64,000 nt of DNA from CBDAUN01 sp965200645 (GCA_965200645.1 CBDAUN010000003.1:62001-126000), one strand, 5' to 3'; shown: positions 52,743 through 62,813, counted from the stretch's first letter. The notes: a model not told the origin generated them from the sequence alone. Program-made: numbers and translations.

Positions 52743-54443
52743 GTGAACCGACTCCGGTTTTCTGCCAACCTGGGATTTCTTTGGTCTGATCGACCACTTC
52801 CGGCGCGTGTCTATGCCGCTGCGAATGCGGGTTTCGAAGCTGTGGAATGTCATTGGCCCTATCAAACCAAACCCCGGCAGGTCTTAGACGCACTCAATGC
52901 AACCGGGCTGACTATGCTGGCACTGAACACGCCTCCGGGGCGGTTGGATGCCGGCGAATTTGGATTGGGAGCTGTATCGGGGCGACAAAAGGAAGCTCAG
53001 GAAGGTGTTTGTCGAGCGGTCGATTATGCTTCTATGATCGGAGCAAAATACATTCATGCTATGGCTGGTATCTGCGAAGACAGCCGGGTTGCTCTGCATC
53101 GTATGTATGACCATTTGGCTTGGGCTGCTGAGGTCGCCCGGGCCGCAGACCTGGACATCCTGATCGAACCTATCAACCGAATCGACCGACCAGGCTATGC
53201 ATTGTTTAGGGTTTCCCAGGCGATCGACCTGATTCACCGATTGGAGAATCAGGAAGGCATCCGGAACATTCGACTGATGTTTGATTGCTACCATGTACAG
53301 ATGACGGAGGGGAACCTGCTGACCAGATTGACTGAAGCATTGCCTTGGATTGGCCATGTGCAGGTAGCTGGAGTGCCAGGACGGCATGAACCGAATATTG
53401 GTGAAGTTGATTATGACTGGTTGTTCAAAAAGATCACCGATTTGAAGTATGATGGCTGGATCGGAGCGGAATATCAATCCACTGGAGACACGGATATCGG
53501 ACTGGAATGGTATCAGCCTTTTCGTTCCAGTCAGGACTGTGCACCCTTGAAGCCACCGAAAGTCTTTCGACACTTCGACCAAGAGGGTCTTGATGCCGAA
53601 TACAACAATCGTGCGAAAGTTCCCAATTTCGGGGAATATCTGCAATGGTATATTCAGCGCAGTCAGGAAACTCGTTTGGAACTAAACAGTTTCCTAGACA
53701 TTTCCTATGGGTCGTCTTTCGCTGAAACTCTTGATATTTTTTACACCGGTACGTCCAATTCAAGCGGAAGTCTTAAGCCGGTACACGTGTTCTTTCACGG
53801 AGGCTATTGGCATGCTCTCAACAAGCACGAGTTCAGTTACGTCGCCAACGCCACCTTGGGGTTGGATGCGCTTTGTGTTGTGGTGAACTATGCACTCATA
53901 CCCGAAGTTGATATGGAGGAGTTGGTGACCCAGTGCCGACGCGCGCTGATTTGGTTATGGCATCACGTTGCGGAGTATGGAGGTGACCCGGGCCGAATCA
54001 TCGTCAGCGGTCACTCCGCTGGTGGCCACCTGACAGCAATGTTATCGGCCACGGATTGGCCCGCCCTTGAGTTCGGATGTCCGCAGAACCTAGTAAAGGG
54101 AGCACTAATCATCAGCGGACTGATGGATTTGGAACCCATCAGACTCTGTTACCTCAATGATGTCCTAAACCTGGATGAGATCACTGCGCAACGCAACAGT
54201 CCGGCATTACTCGAAAACTATTCTGAAGCAAAAATTCATTGCTTTTATGGTGATCAGGAAGGTGAAGAATATCGACGGCAAAGTGATGCATTGGCGGCAC
54301 GTTGGGATAACGCCACATCGACGTCACTGCCAGGACAAGATCATTTCACCATCTGCATGATGTTGGATGATCCAGACAGCATACTTGCCCATCTGCTTCG
54401 CACGATGATGGAAAGGGGACCGGTCACACAGTCGGTTGTATAA
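52743..54443 (+). CDS. Hydroxypyruvate isomerase-arylformamidase-like fusion protein
   Basis: A 566-residue two-domain protein. Residues 1-265 form a xylose-isomerase-like TIM barrel of the hydroxypyruvate isomerase type (ANLGFLW, PLPARVYAAANAGFEAVE, EPINRIDRPGY, HVQVAGVPGRHEPNIGEVDY, GWIGAEY). Residues 330-560 form an alpha/beta hydrolase with HGGYW, the kynurenine-formamidase oxyanion motif, and the elbow GHSAGGH. Late DH completes the triad. GTG start with GAAGGG about 10 bases upstream. The reading frame is continuous with no stop between domains. The two activities may act in succession on one substrate, but none is known. Confidence 0.82.
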   Translation: MNRLRFSANLGFLWSDRPLPARVYAAANAGFEAVECHWPYQTKPRQVLDALNATGLTMLALNTPPGRLDAGEFGLGAVSGRQKEAQEGVCRAVDYASMIGAKYIHAMAGICEDSRVALHRMYDHLAWAAEVARAADLDILIEPINRIDRPGYALFRVSQAIDLIHRLENQEGIRNIRLMFDCYHVQMTEGNLLTRLTEALPWIGHVQVAGVPGRHEPNIGEVDYDWLFKKITDLKYDGWIGAEYQSTGDTDIGLEWYQPFRSSQDCAPLKPPKVFRHFDQEGLDAEYNNRAKVPNFGEYLQWYIQRSQETRLELNSFLDISYGSSFAETLDIFYTGTSNSSGSLKPVHVFFHGGYWHALNKHEFSYVANATLGLDALCVVVNYALIPEVDMEELVTQCRRALIWLWHHVAEYGGDPGRIIVSGHSAGGHLTAMLSATDWPALEFGCPQNLVKGALIISGLMDLEPIRLCYLNDVLNLDEITAQRNSPALLENYSEAKIHCFYGDQEGEEYRRQSDALAARWDNATSTSLPGQDHFTICMMLDDPDSILAHLLRTMMERGPVTQSVV

Positions 54444-54464
54444 CCACTAAATACAGACTGTTCA

Positions 54465-54700
54465 AACGCCATGGTTGTGGGACTAACCATTGATTTCGAA
54501 GGTTTTCGAACTGAGGTTGAACTTACCAGTGAAATTCAGTATTCGGCACGGTCATAGTTGGCAGCATACGAATATCCTCGTTACATAGAACATATTGATG
54601 AACTTCCCTTAACTTCCACAGGTAATGTAAGTCGAAACGAATTACGTGCTCGCTCGATAGAAGGTTCAAGTAGATTACTTCTAATTTTCCGACAAAATGT
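54465..54700 (+). pseudogene. Relic of an acyl-CoA synthetase C-terminal domain
   Basis: One frame reads ELTSEIQYSARS, then a TAG, then LAAYEYPRYIEHIDELPLTS and TGNVSRNELRARS. This is the C-terminal hinge of AMP-forming acyl-CoA ligases (LAAYEYPR...DELPxTxTGKVxRxxLR). The catalytic lysine of TGK is asparagine and the rest of the enzyme is missing. It is a remnant, not a gene. Confidence 0.7.
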
Positions 54701-54793
54701 CGGAAGTCAAGAAATATGTCTTTGCTTTGCGTCAATCATATCGAACTAACTATTCAAAACATAGACATGACAAATCAGAGACTTTCCGTATCT

Positions 54794-55765
54794 TTAAGAA
54801 CCCGCTCCGTTCAACTTATGCCGCAACTCGGAAACATCATCCAATGACAGGCCACTGTGCTTGACAACAAACGAATCGTCTAAATTGTCGCGAAGTAAAC
54901 TTTCTGCAAACTCCCAGTTGCGTTTCTCAGTTGCTTTTTGACTAGCTTCTAGTCTGTCTTGCAAAGTGTAGGCATCTAAAATGGTCATCACTTTTGTCAT
55001 GATTCTCTTATCCGGTTCAACATTAAGTTTCTCAATCTCTATGAGTCGTTCACGACTTTTATACTTCGGGTCCCGCTGACTGACATAGGCCACCATGGAG
55101 GCACACAACGCATCGTAACCCGCCATGCCATGTAACTTTTCAGACGCCAGACGTAACATCTGGCCCACCACTGCATCGTCCAAATGCCATATATGTGTAA
55201 GAATATAGAATACTGAGGCAAACTTCAAATCCTGTACGGTCCTTTGAATAGGTTCGTCCATTAAATTGACAAACAGCACTCGAAAGTGCAGTGACTTGGC
55301 ATCGTGCTTTCGAAGTTCCTCGGACAACAGTTTCAGCGAGGCGGGATGCGTGGGATCAAAGTCCCAGTGCTGTTCACCGTGGTACACCACCACCGCCATC
55401 ACCAAGGCATCGGTTTGCTCGTAACCGACTCTGTACATATACCTTGCCACCTGATCGATTGTATGGGAGTCCGGATGACTTTTGAATTCAAACACGAACT
55501 GTACCCGAGGATCTGCTTCGCTGGCCTGGTTGATCTTCATCGACATTAGACCATCGGGACGAAGTTCCACCTGCCAGCCACTGCCTAAAATCTCGGTTTG
55601 ATAATCAATGTGGTCGGTATCAAGTTCCGACCGTAATGCACTGGGCAGTGACAGTTCGACAAGTTCCTGGCGTAAGCCGGGAAACGACGCTAAGACATCT
55701 TTGAAAAACAGATCGTGATACGGCATCCTCGAAGCAGGGTTGTCGGTTGTGGTTTTAGAACTCAA
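54794..55765 (-). CDS. Rpn-family PD-(D/E)XK nuclease, copy 2
   Basis: A 323-residue paralogue of the copy at 33662-34693, with the same TTG start, same TAGGAGAG ribosome binding site, same YHDLFFK opening, nuclease core FVFEFKSHPDSH and C-terminal FVVKHSGLS. It lacks the GIQE tandem repeat. Similarity continues upstream and downstream of the coding sequence, so the two are copies of a dispersed element. Rpn proteins are DNA endonucleases linked to RecA-independent recombination and, in some cases, defence. Confidence 0.82.
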   Translation of the reverse strand: MSSKTTTDNPASRMPYHDLFFKDVLASFPGLRQELVELSLPSALRSELDTDHIDYQTEILGSGWQVELRPDGLMSMKINQASEADPRVQFVFEFKSHPDSHTIDQVARYMYRVGYEQTDALVMAVVVYHGEQHWDFDPTHPASLKLLSEELRKHDAKSLHFRVLFVNLMDEPIQRTVQDLKFASVFYILTHIWHLDDAVVGQMLRLASEKLHGMAGYDALCASMVAYVSQRDPKYKSRERLIEIEKLNVEPDKRIMTKVMTILDAYTLQDRLEASQKATEKRNWEFAESLLRDNLDDSFVVKHSGLSLDDVSELRHKLNGAGS

Positions 55766-55865
55766 TTGGACTCTCCTAATCGTTAGACTCGTACGGTTGG
55801 TAAAAAAGATGTACGTCAGAGGTTGAGGTTGACCATGCTTGACTGAAGTTGAATACAACCACTTC

Positions 55866-56897
55866 GTAGTGACTCACACGAAGTCGAATGCAACGCAACC
55901 CGTGACCACCATGAAGCGATGAACGGGTACATCCCTGAGCCTGAATGATTGGATGTCAGGTCGACTCAAGAACTGCAATCATCTAGATCCTTCTCAGTGA
56001 ATTGTTGAGCAATCACTCAGTCAATGCCAGGCAGCTCACCGACGCAACTTAAGTATTGTAAACCTTTTAATTTGACTCTATTTTTGAATCAAACCGTCAA
56101 TTCACTGAAATAGCACAACTGAGTGTCAAATACTGAAGTCAGTTTATCTCTATAATGAAAATTATTAATGCCTGACAGTAACTCGACGTCATCAGTGAAC
56201 TCAAATCTCACCTTTGATGACTTAAGGCTTCATGCTGTTTGCTGATGAAACACTTGAATCAAATTCATCTATTCTCTACACTAAGCGGCCGTATACCACC
56301 ATGATGAGCTTCTTTTTCTGGACCAAGACCTTGCACATTGTTGCTTAAGTTCAGATGTTTTGTTCTGATTCTTCGAATATCGAAATATATCAGTCTTTGA
56401 AGTCACTGAATTACTACCGATAATGTCGGAAGTCAAGAGAGATTGGCTTTCATGATGTACCGGTGGGTGTCCGTTGTGAAGCCGGCACATATAACAACGT
56501 TCATTACATTATGTATTTGTGGTTTCGCTTCGACCAGGTTCCGTTCCAACTTTTCAGACAGGGGCAGAGTCAGATTGAAGTTACAGTAATGAGGGTATTA
56601 ATCACCTTTCAGGATGAAGTCGGGGTTAGAGGGCTGTGCGTCCTGACCACGTGATTCACCTTACCACCCAACACATCTCAACCATAACAGGTCAGTATGT
56701 CATGGATGATCTTGGCCGTCACCAAATTTCAGTCATTGACTCCTTGTGCGCCAGTTTCCGTTTGTTTTGATTACTCTCCAGAACATAGGCAATTCCATCA
56801 AGTAAGGAAACCAGTACCTGCTTAACTAATCAGTTCACACAAAATGGCGTGGTTTAAAAAATTTTGGAATGCTGAATCCCTTTCAATCAGTCACACT
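55866..56897. other. Gene-free region between Rpn copy 2 and hsdR
   Basis: About 1 kb with only short, featureless reading frames. A gtcggaagtcaag string at about 56424 repeats one near 54700, suggesting repeat debris. No gene or RNA is supported. Confidence 0.4.
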
Positions 56898-59800
56898 CTA
56901 AATTTGTCCGCCGATTCCTTTGAACTTTTCTACAAACGCTGAGATTTTTTGAAAGACATCCTGCTTCTTGGTCAAAAATCGTGGGTTTAGCGGGCTCATT
57001 TTCGGCAGAATCTCATTCAGCTCTGTACCATTTTCACTGGCAAATTCGCGCTTGATCGACGAGATCATATAACGCTTTGCGGCTTCAGCATTCAGGTTTT
57101 CAGTATTGATCAGGTCTTCGGCCTCGCGCCGTTGCTCCGCTTGGGCAAAGGTGAAAAACGCTTCAATTAAACTGGTCTTATCGCCAATTTGATCCAAGTC
57201 TGTTTGATTGATGAAAGCCACCAGTAGACTTTCCTTGGCGCGATTACCAAGACTTGCACGAATGACCCGGCGTACATCGTCAGTCAATTCTGTCTTGTCT
57301 TTGACTATTTTGTTTTTTTCAAAAATCAGTTCCAGAATGTAGTCTAGATTGATCTCTTGGGATTTGAGCAAATCCACCTCAAAGACGACATCATCCCATT
57401 CGAGTGTGGCCTGCTCCTTGTCGGTTGCCGCTTTTTCAAGGCGGAGCCAGTCGCGAATATCGTTATACGTGGATCGATAATCCTGAATCATTCTCTCAGT
57501 GGGCATGTTGATTGCCCGAAATTCATCCAAACTTTTATCACTCAAATAATGCCGTGTTTTGAAGATCTCTACTGCTTCTTCGTCATTCAGATCGACGTCT
57601 TGCAAGGCTTTCAAAGCGGTAAATTCATCAAAATTTTGGAGCACATTTTCGATGCGCAAATATTCGCCGAACAATTTGGCGAACTCTTTCTTGTCCACTT
57701 CCCTTTCAATGACAGACGGGTCGGGAAACCGCTCCTTAAGCTCTTTAGTCACCACCAAAAAACCGCGTCGTGCTTCACCTGTGGTCGAATCGGTAAAGCC
57801 ATCCATATATTCCCGATAGCTTCTTTCTAGCACCACATTCTTTGTGTTTTTGTCACCGAACAATGTAATGGCATCGACTGTTGCCTCTTCCAAATTGCGG
57901 AAAGTGACGATGTTCCCGAAGGATTTCGTCGCATCCAAAATGCGATTGGTCCGGGAGTAGGCTTGTATTAAGCCGTGGTAACGAAGGTTCTTATCTACAA
58001 AAAGGGTGTTAAGCGTAGGTGCATCGAAGCCAGTCAGGAACATACCCACCACAATCAGCAAATCAACTTCCTTGTTTCTAACCCGCCTAGCCAGATCCCT
58101 GTAATAGTTCTGAAAGCCTTTGCTATCTACGCTGAAGTTGGTCTTGAAAAACTTGTTGTAATCTCCAATCGCAGCCTCCAAATATTCTTTTGCACTGCGA
58201 TTCATCGCTGAAACATCAAAACTCTCATCCGGAATCATACCGGCTGCACTTGGCTCCTCATTTGCGGCAAAAGAGTATATCGTTGCGACTTTAAGGGGAT
58301 TGTCGCACCCTGTCTGTATCGCGTTCAGAGTTTCATAATACAACTTGGCAGCGTCAATACTGCTGACCGCAAACATCGCATTGAAACCCTTTTTATCGTC
58401 CTGTAAGCGATGGGTTTTCTGGCGAAAATTATTCAGAATGTATCGGGATATTTCCTGAATTCGGTCAGGGTGCAACAATGCTTGCTTGTTCTCTGCTGTG
58501 CTAAGTTTTATTTCATCTAGTTCGGATTCAATGTCTTTAAACTGAGGTCGTACATCGTTGTAATCGACCTTAAACTTGAGAACCTTTTCGTCACGAATGG
58601 CGTCAGTGATGACATAAGAATGTAGCTCACGTCCGAATACGCTGGCGGTAGTGTCTGCACCCAGCGCATTTTGAGGAAAGATCGGCGTGCCTGTAAAACC
58701 AAACTGATAAAAATTCTTGAACTTTTTCTTAAGATTTTTTTGAGCTTCACCAAACTGGCTTCGGTGGCATTCATCAAATATGAAAACGACCTGTTTGTTG
58801 TAAACATCCAGTTCACGTTCGCTTTTCATCAAATTATTCAGCTTCTGAATCGTGGTGACGATGATCCTGTTATCGTCTTTACTCAAATTTCGCTTCAGCC
58901 CTGCGGTGTTAACCGATCCGTTGACGCTATCTGGTGAAAAGCGCTGGTACTCCTTCATCGTCTGGTAGTCGAGGTCTTTGCGGTCAACCACAAAAAACAC
59001 CTTGTCGACAAAATTAAGTTCAGTCGCAAGATGTGCCGCTTTGTAACTGGTGAGTGTTTTACCAGAGCCTGTGGTGTGCCAGATGAAACCGCCACTTTCC
59101 GGCTTGCTCAAGTTTTTCGCTTCGAATGAGCTCCTGATCTTCCACAAAATACGCTCTGTCGCAGCAATCTGATAGGGACGCATAATGAGCAAAGTATCAT
59201 TGACATCGAAAACCGAATAATGAAGAAGAACACTCAAAAGGGTATTTTTCTGAAAGAAAGTAGTGGTGAAATCTTTCAGGTCTTTGATCAGCTCATTATC
59301 CGCCTTCGCCCAGTTTATGGTGAAATCGTAACTGTGTTTATCACGCTTTACAGTATTGGCAAAATAACGCGTGTCGGTGCCATTAGAAATCACAAAAATC
59401 TGTAGATACTTATAAAGCGAGTGCTCACTGTTAAAGCTCTCTTTGCTATAGCGGTGTATCTGGTTGAATGCCTCGCGAATCGCAACGCCGCGTTTCTTTA
59501 ATTCAATCTGAACCAAAGGCAGACCGTTGACAAGGATGGTCACATCATAGCGGTTGGCATGAGTTCCGGCTTGTTCAAATTGATTGATCACCTGCATTTT
59601 GTTTCGGGCGAGATGCTTCTTGTCGAACAGGTGAATGTTCTGAATATGCTTATCATCAAACACGAAGTCATGAGTGCAGTCATCATGAACTTTGCGGGTT
59701 TTATCGACAATGCCATCATTGGGTTTATCCAGATAGTTCTCAACAAAGCGCTGCCACTCACCATCCGCAAACAGCATGTCATTCAATAACTGTAACTGCA

Positions 59801-59999
59801 TGCGCACATTCGCCAGCATAGCTTCAGGATTATTTATCTCGGGGCGAAATTCATAGCCCAAATTAACCAGGTCCTGAATAAGCTCGTGCTCTAGACCGGC
59901 TTCGCTCTGATAGCTTCCTGCTGGCTCGCTTTGCCTCGTAAATTTTTCGAGAACGATAAAGCGATTTGTTTCTGCGATTGGTTTAGTGTCCAAGACCAT
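56898..59999 (-). CDS. hsdR: Type I restriction enzyme, HsdR subunit (type IC)
   Basis: A 1033-residue translocase-nuclease. The nuclease core (YDVTILVNGLPLVQIELKKRG region near residue 160, quoted in part) carries the D and ExK residues. The SF2 motor has TGSGKT near residue 311, VVDRKDL, FDECHRSQ and GFTGTPIF, and continues through a RecA-like domain 2 with NRILDATKSFGNIV. It cleaves DNA after ATP-driven translocation. It is 44 bases downstream of hsdS and intact. Confidence 0.94.
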   Translation of the reverse strand: MVLDTKPIAETNRFIVLEKFTRQSEPAGSYQSEAGLEHELIQDLVNLGYEFRPEINNPEAMLANVRMQLQLLNDMLFADGEWQRFVENYLDKPNDGIVDKTRKVHDDCTHDFVFDDKHIQNIHLFDKKHLARNKMQVINQFEQAGTHANRYDVTILVNGLPLVQIELKKRGVAIREAFNQIHRYSKESFNSEHSLYKYLQIFVISNGTDTRYFANTVKRDKHSYDFTINWAKADNELIKDLKDFTTTFFQKNTLLSVLLHYSVFDVNDTLLIMRPYQIAATERILWKIRSSFEAKNLSKPESGGFIWHTTGSGKTLTSYKAAHLATELNFVDKVFFVVDRKDLDYQTMKEYQRFSPDSVNGSVNTAGLKRNLSKDDNRIIVTTIQKLNNLMKSERELDVYNKQVVFIFDECHRSQFGEAQKNLKKKFKNFYQFGFTGTPIFPQNALGADTTASVFGRELHSYVITDAIRDEKVLKFKVDYNDVRPQFKDIESELDEIKLSTAENKQALLHPDRIQEISRYILNNFRQKTHRLQDDKKGFNAMFAVSSIDAAKLYYETLNAIQTGCDNPLKVATIYSFAANEEPSAAGMIPDESFDVSAMNRSAKEYLEAAIGDYNKFFKTNFSVDSKGFQNYYRDLARRVRNKEVDLLIVVGMFLTGFDAPTLNTLFVDKNLRYHGLIQAYSRTNRILDATKSFGNIVTFRNLEEATVDAITLFGDKNTKNVVLERSYREYMDGFTDSTTGEARRGFLVVTKELKERFPDPSVIEREVDKKEFAKLFGEYLRIENVLQNFDEFTALKALQDVDLNDEEAVEIFKTRHYLSDKSLDEFRAINMPTERMIQDYRSTYNDIRDWLRLEKAATDKEQATLEWDDVVFEVDLLKSQEINLDYILELIFEKNKIVKDKTELTDDVRRVIRASLGNRAKESLLVAFINQTDLDQIGDKTSLIEAFFTFAQAEQRREAEDLINTENLNAEAAKRYMISSIKREFASENGTELNEILPKMSPLNPRFLTKKQDVFQKISAFVEKFKGIGGQI

Positions 60000-60043
60000 A
60001 ATGTTCGTTCTGCCAAGCGATTTGCGTGAGCGTTTGACTCATC

Positions 60044-61231
60044 CTAAGTCACGTTCTCGCCGGGCTTTGGGAAGTTAAACAACAAGTCGCGATAGTAGGT
60101 ATATTGCTTTTGTCGTAATTCAATTTCACGTGGTAGACCTTCGCTAAGTGAAGTAGTGAGGGTGTCAAATTTATCGAGAATAGCGACGATGCGAGCTTGT
60201 CTAGACAAGGATTTAATTGGGTTGTTTGGGTAAGGAATAAGAATCTGAGTTTTCTTGATGTTGTCATTGTATAGACGCTTGATCACTCCACCTTCTGAAA
60301 CATGCCAATTTGCAATCTGATAAAAGTAAAATAGGTACTTGTTCAGCACTTTACTTTCATCATTTTCAAGCCAAACAATATTACTGTCTTGGAAGTAAGC
60401 CTCTTTCCCATCATAAATCACTGCCCTGCCGATCGTCCCACTGGCCGAAATCAGGACTTCACCGATCTTGGGGTAGTTATATCTCTCCTTAAGCCCCTCG
60501 AACAATTCCCTAGAAATGAATGCGTTTGCTTCTTTGCCAAACGTCCCAATTTTAAAAAATGGAATTTCCCCGTTCTCAACAGTTTGGTTCTTCATCACAC
60601 GCTTACACATACGCACCGTGCCGACCCAGTCCAATGTCTTCCATTCCACATAACTACCATCGAATCTCAGCAGTTGATCGCGATAGTGGTTGTATTGCTT
60701 TTTTCGGGCGGTAAGCTCGGCGGTAAGCTCGGCGGTAAGCTCGGTGAAATTGTCCAAAATGTGCACAATCTCCGCCTGAATCGCTAACGATATTTTCCGG
60801 TTATCGAGGCACGGGATTGGGATAAGTAGCGGGCTCACATTTCGAGGATAGACATGGGGAACACCACCTCCACTTTTTAGATCATGCAACCTCTGTTGCA
60901 AACTCTGGAGCCAGTAATAACAGTACTTGGGAAGTACTTGGTTGTTGAGTTTAACGGTAAAAGCATCAGAAACAAAAATTGGACGTTCCCACCAGCTAAC
61001 AAAACCCGCATAGGCTCCAGAACCTGCGATGACGATTGTTTCGCCTTGGCGATTACTTACATTGTGAAAATAGGCTGGTTTCCTACCTCCAGCAATAACG
61101 GGTATTTCACCATCAATAACATTTTTCTTCGTGATGGATGAACCGCGTTTGAGCTCAGCAATTTCCCCCAAGGGCTTCCATACCACGTCTGCCCCAGCAA
61201 GCAGATTTTCCACAAATTTCGGTACGCTCAC
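60044..61231 (-). CDS. hsdS: Type I specificity subunit HsdS
   Basis: A 395-residue DNA-recognition subunit with two target recognition domains (about residues 15-150 and 200-345), each followed by a conserved helix (ARKKQYNHYRDQLLRF and LRQKQYTYYRDLLFNF). The central spacer contains TEL-TAEL-TAEL-TAR, the EcoR124-type repeat whose copy number sets the gap length in the bipartite target. The ATG overlaps the hsdM stop (ATGA). Confidence 0.92.
   Translation of the reverse strand: MSVPKFVENLLAGADVVWKPLGEIAELKRGSSITKKNVIDGEIPVIAGGRKPAYFHNVSNRQGETIVIAGSGAYAGFVSWWERPIFVSDAFTVKLNNQVLPKYCYYWLQSLQQRLHDLKSGGGVPHVYPRNVSPLLIPIPCLDNRKISLAIQAEIVHILDNFTELTAELTAELTARKKQYNHYRDQLLRFDGSYVEWKTLDWVGTVRMCKRVMKNQTVENGEIPFFKIGTFGKEANAFISRELFEGLKERYNYPKIGEVLISASGTIGRAVIYDGKEAYFQDSNIVWLENDESKVLNKYLFYFYQIANWHVSEGGVIKRLYNDNIKKTQILIPYPNNPIKSLSRQARIVAILDKFDTLTTSLSEGLPREIELRQKQYTYYRDLLFNFPKPGENVT
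60708..60743 (+). repeat. Three perfect 12-bp repeats in hsdS
   Basis: Three identical copies of gcggtaagctcg lie in the central spacer of hsdS and code for TAEL on the minus strand. In EcoR124I versus EcoR124II, two versus three TAEL units change the non-specific gap in the target by one base. Slippage would keep the frame but alter specificity. Confidence 0.9.
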
Positions 61232-62795
61232 GTCTCGATTTCCGTCACGATAATATCTATTTGAGTACGCAACTGGTCAATCCTAGCTACGGTGGTTTTC
61301 AGTTCGGCATTGAGGATGTTTATATCAATCACTTCTCTTGTATCTTTGGGTTCGACGTAAGCGCTGACGGACAGGTTGTAGTCGCTTTCAACAATTTTCT
61401 CGTAAGCGACTGACCGAGCTACATGATCGACATCCTCCTTGCTGTCGAACAACGTCATAATCTTTTGAATATGGCCAGGGTTCTCTGCATCTTCATTGTC
61501 TGTGAGCACATTATTATTGGTTTCCTTATTGAAAAATTCCTCGCCACTGGCTTCAATAAATTGAACATCTAGGTTAGTTTTATTCTTAGCCAGTACCAGC
61601 ACGTTCACCGCAATGGTAGTACCGTAAAACAGGTTTGGGGCTAGTGAAATCACTGTTTCAATAAAATTGTTATCGATAAGATATTGGCGAATCTTTTTCT
61701 CGGCTCCACCACGGTAGAATATTCCGGGAAAGCAGACAATCGCCGCGCGACCTTTGCCTGAAAGATAGTCAAGTACATGGAGTACAAAGGCGAAATCCGC
61801 TTTGGATTTCGGGGCAAGCACACCGGCAGGCGCAAATCGTTCATCATTGATAAGTGTCGGGTCACCCGAGCCAATCCATTTCACCGAATACGGTGGGTTG
61901 GAGACGATAGCATCAAAGGGCTTTTCATCTCCAAAATACGGTTTTGTTAAAGTATCGCCCCGCTTGATATTGAATTTGTCATAGTTGACGTCGTGCAGGA
62001 ACATGTTCATGCGGGCGAGGTTATAGGTGGTGTGGTTGATCTCCTGGCCGAAAAAGCCTTCTTCTACAATATGTGCATCAAAATGCTTTTTTGCTTGCAA
62101 CAAGAGGGAGCCAGAGCCACAGGCCGGATCATAAATTTTGTTGATGGTGGATTGCTTGTGCATGGCGAGTTGCGCAAGCAGTTTGGAGACATGTTGCGGG
62201 GTGAAGAACTCCCCCCCCCTTTGCCCGCATTGGCGGCATAGTTGGAGATGAGAAATTCGTAGGCATCGCCGAAAAGGTCAATCTTGTTGCCCTGAAAATC
62301 ACCAAATTTCAGACCTGCAACACCTTTTAGAACGGCAGCCAAACGGGTGTTCTTATCTTTAACCGTAGTGCCAAGCCTGGTGCTGGTGGTGTCAAAGTCA
62401 TCAAATAAGCCCTTAATATCATCTTCCGATAGATATCCGCTAGCGGATGCTTCGATCTCTCTGAAGATTTTTGCTAGATCTGTGTTCAGGCTGTCATTGG
62501 TGTTCGCGTTTTTTGCAACATTGGCAAAAAGTTGTGAGGGATAAATGAAGTAGCCCTTGGTTTTAGTCGCGTCATCTTTGATCTCTGGTGTAATTACGCA
62601 GTCAGACAGTTTCGCATAATCTATACTCTCGTCATCAGCTTCGATATAGTTCGCAAAATTCTCGCTGATAAAACGGTAGAACAGTGTGCCGAGGACATAT
62701 TGCTTAAAGTCCCAACCATCGACGGCTCCGCGTACATCATTGGCAATTTGCCAGATTTGCCTTTGTAGTGCGACACGTTGTTGACTGCCTGTCAT
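61228..62795 (-). pseudogene. hsdM: Type I methyltransferase HsdM, out of phase at a G9 tract
   Basis: The gene encodes a type IC HsdM very like the EcoR124I subunit as I remember it: GSQQRVALQRQIWQIANDVR at the N terminus (given in part), DPACGSGSLLL (SAM motif) and SNPPYSV (catalytic NPPY). Frame is lost at a run of nine G (minus strand, 62219-62211) between NAGK and EFFTPQHV. Adding one G (or removing two) restores AGK-GGG-EFFTP and gives 522 residues, the family length. ATG 62795 has AAGGA upstream; ATG 62813 is alternative. It is listed as a pseudogene only because it is off in this sequence; it may be phase-variable or a homopolymer read error. Confidence 0.88.
62211..62219 (+). repeat. 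C9/G9 homopolymer within hsdM
   Basis: Nine consecutive C on the plus strand (G on the coding strand) exactly at the frame break of hsdM. Tracts of this length in coding sequence are classic slipped-strand mispairing sites in restriction-modification genes. Confidence 0.9.
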
Positions 62796-62813
62796 GTTCT
62801 GGTCCTTCTTCAT

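Noticed and set aside
61228..62795. Two separate genes (an HsdM N-terminal protein and an independent methylase)
   Set aside because: The pieces are the two halves of one type IC HsdM split exactly at a homopolymer, and one added base makes a single full-length protein.
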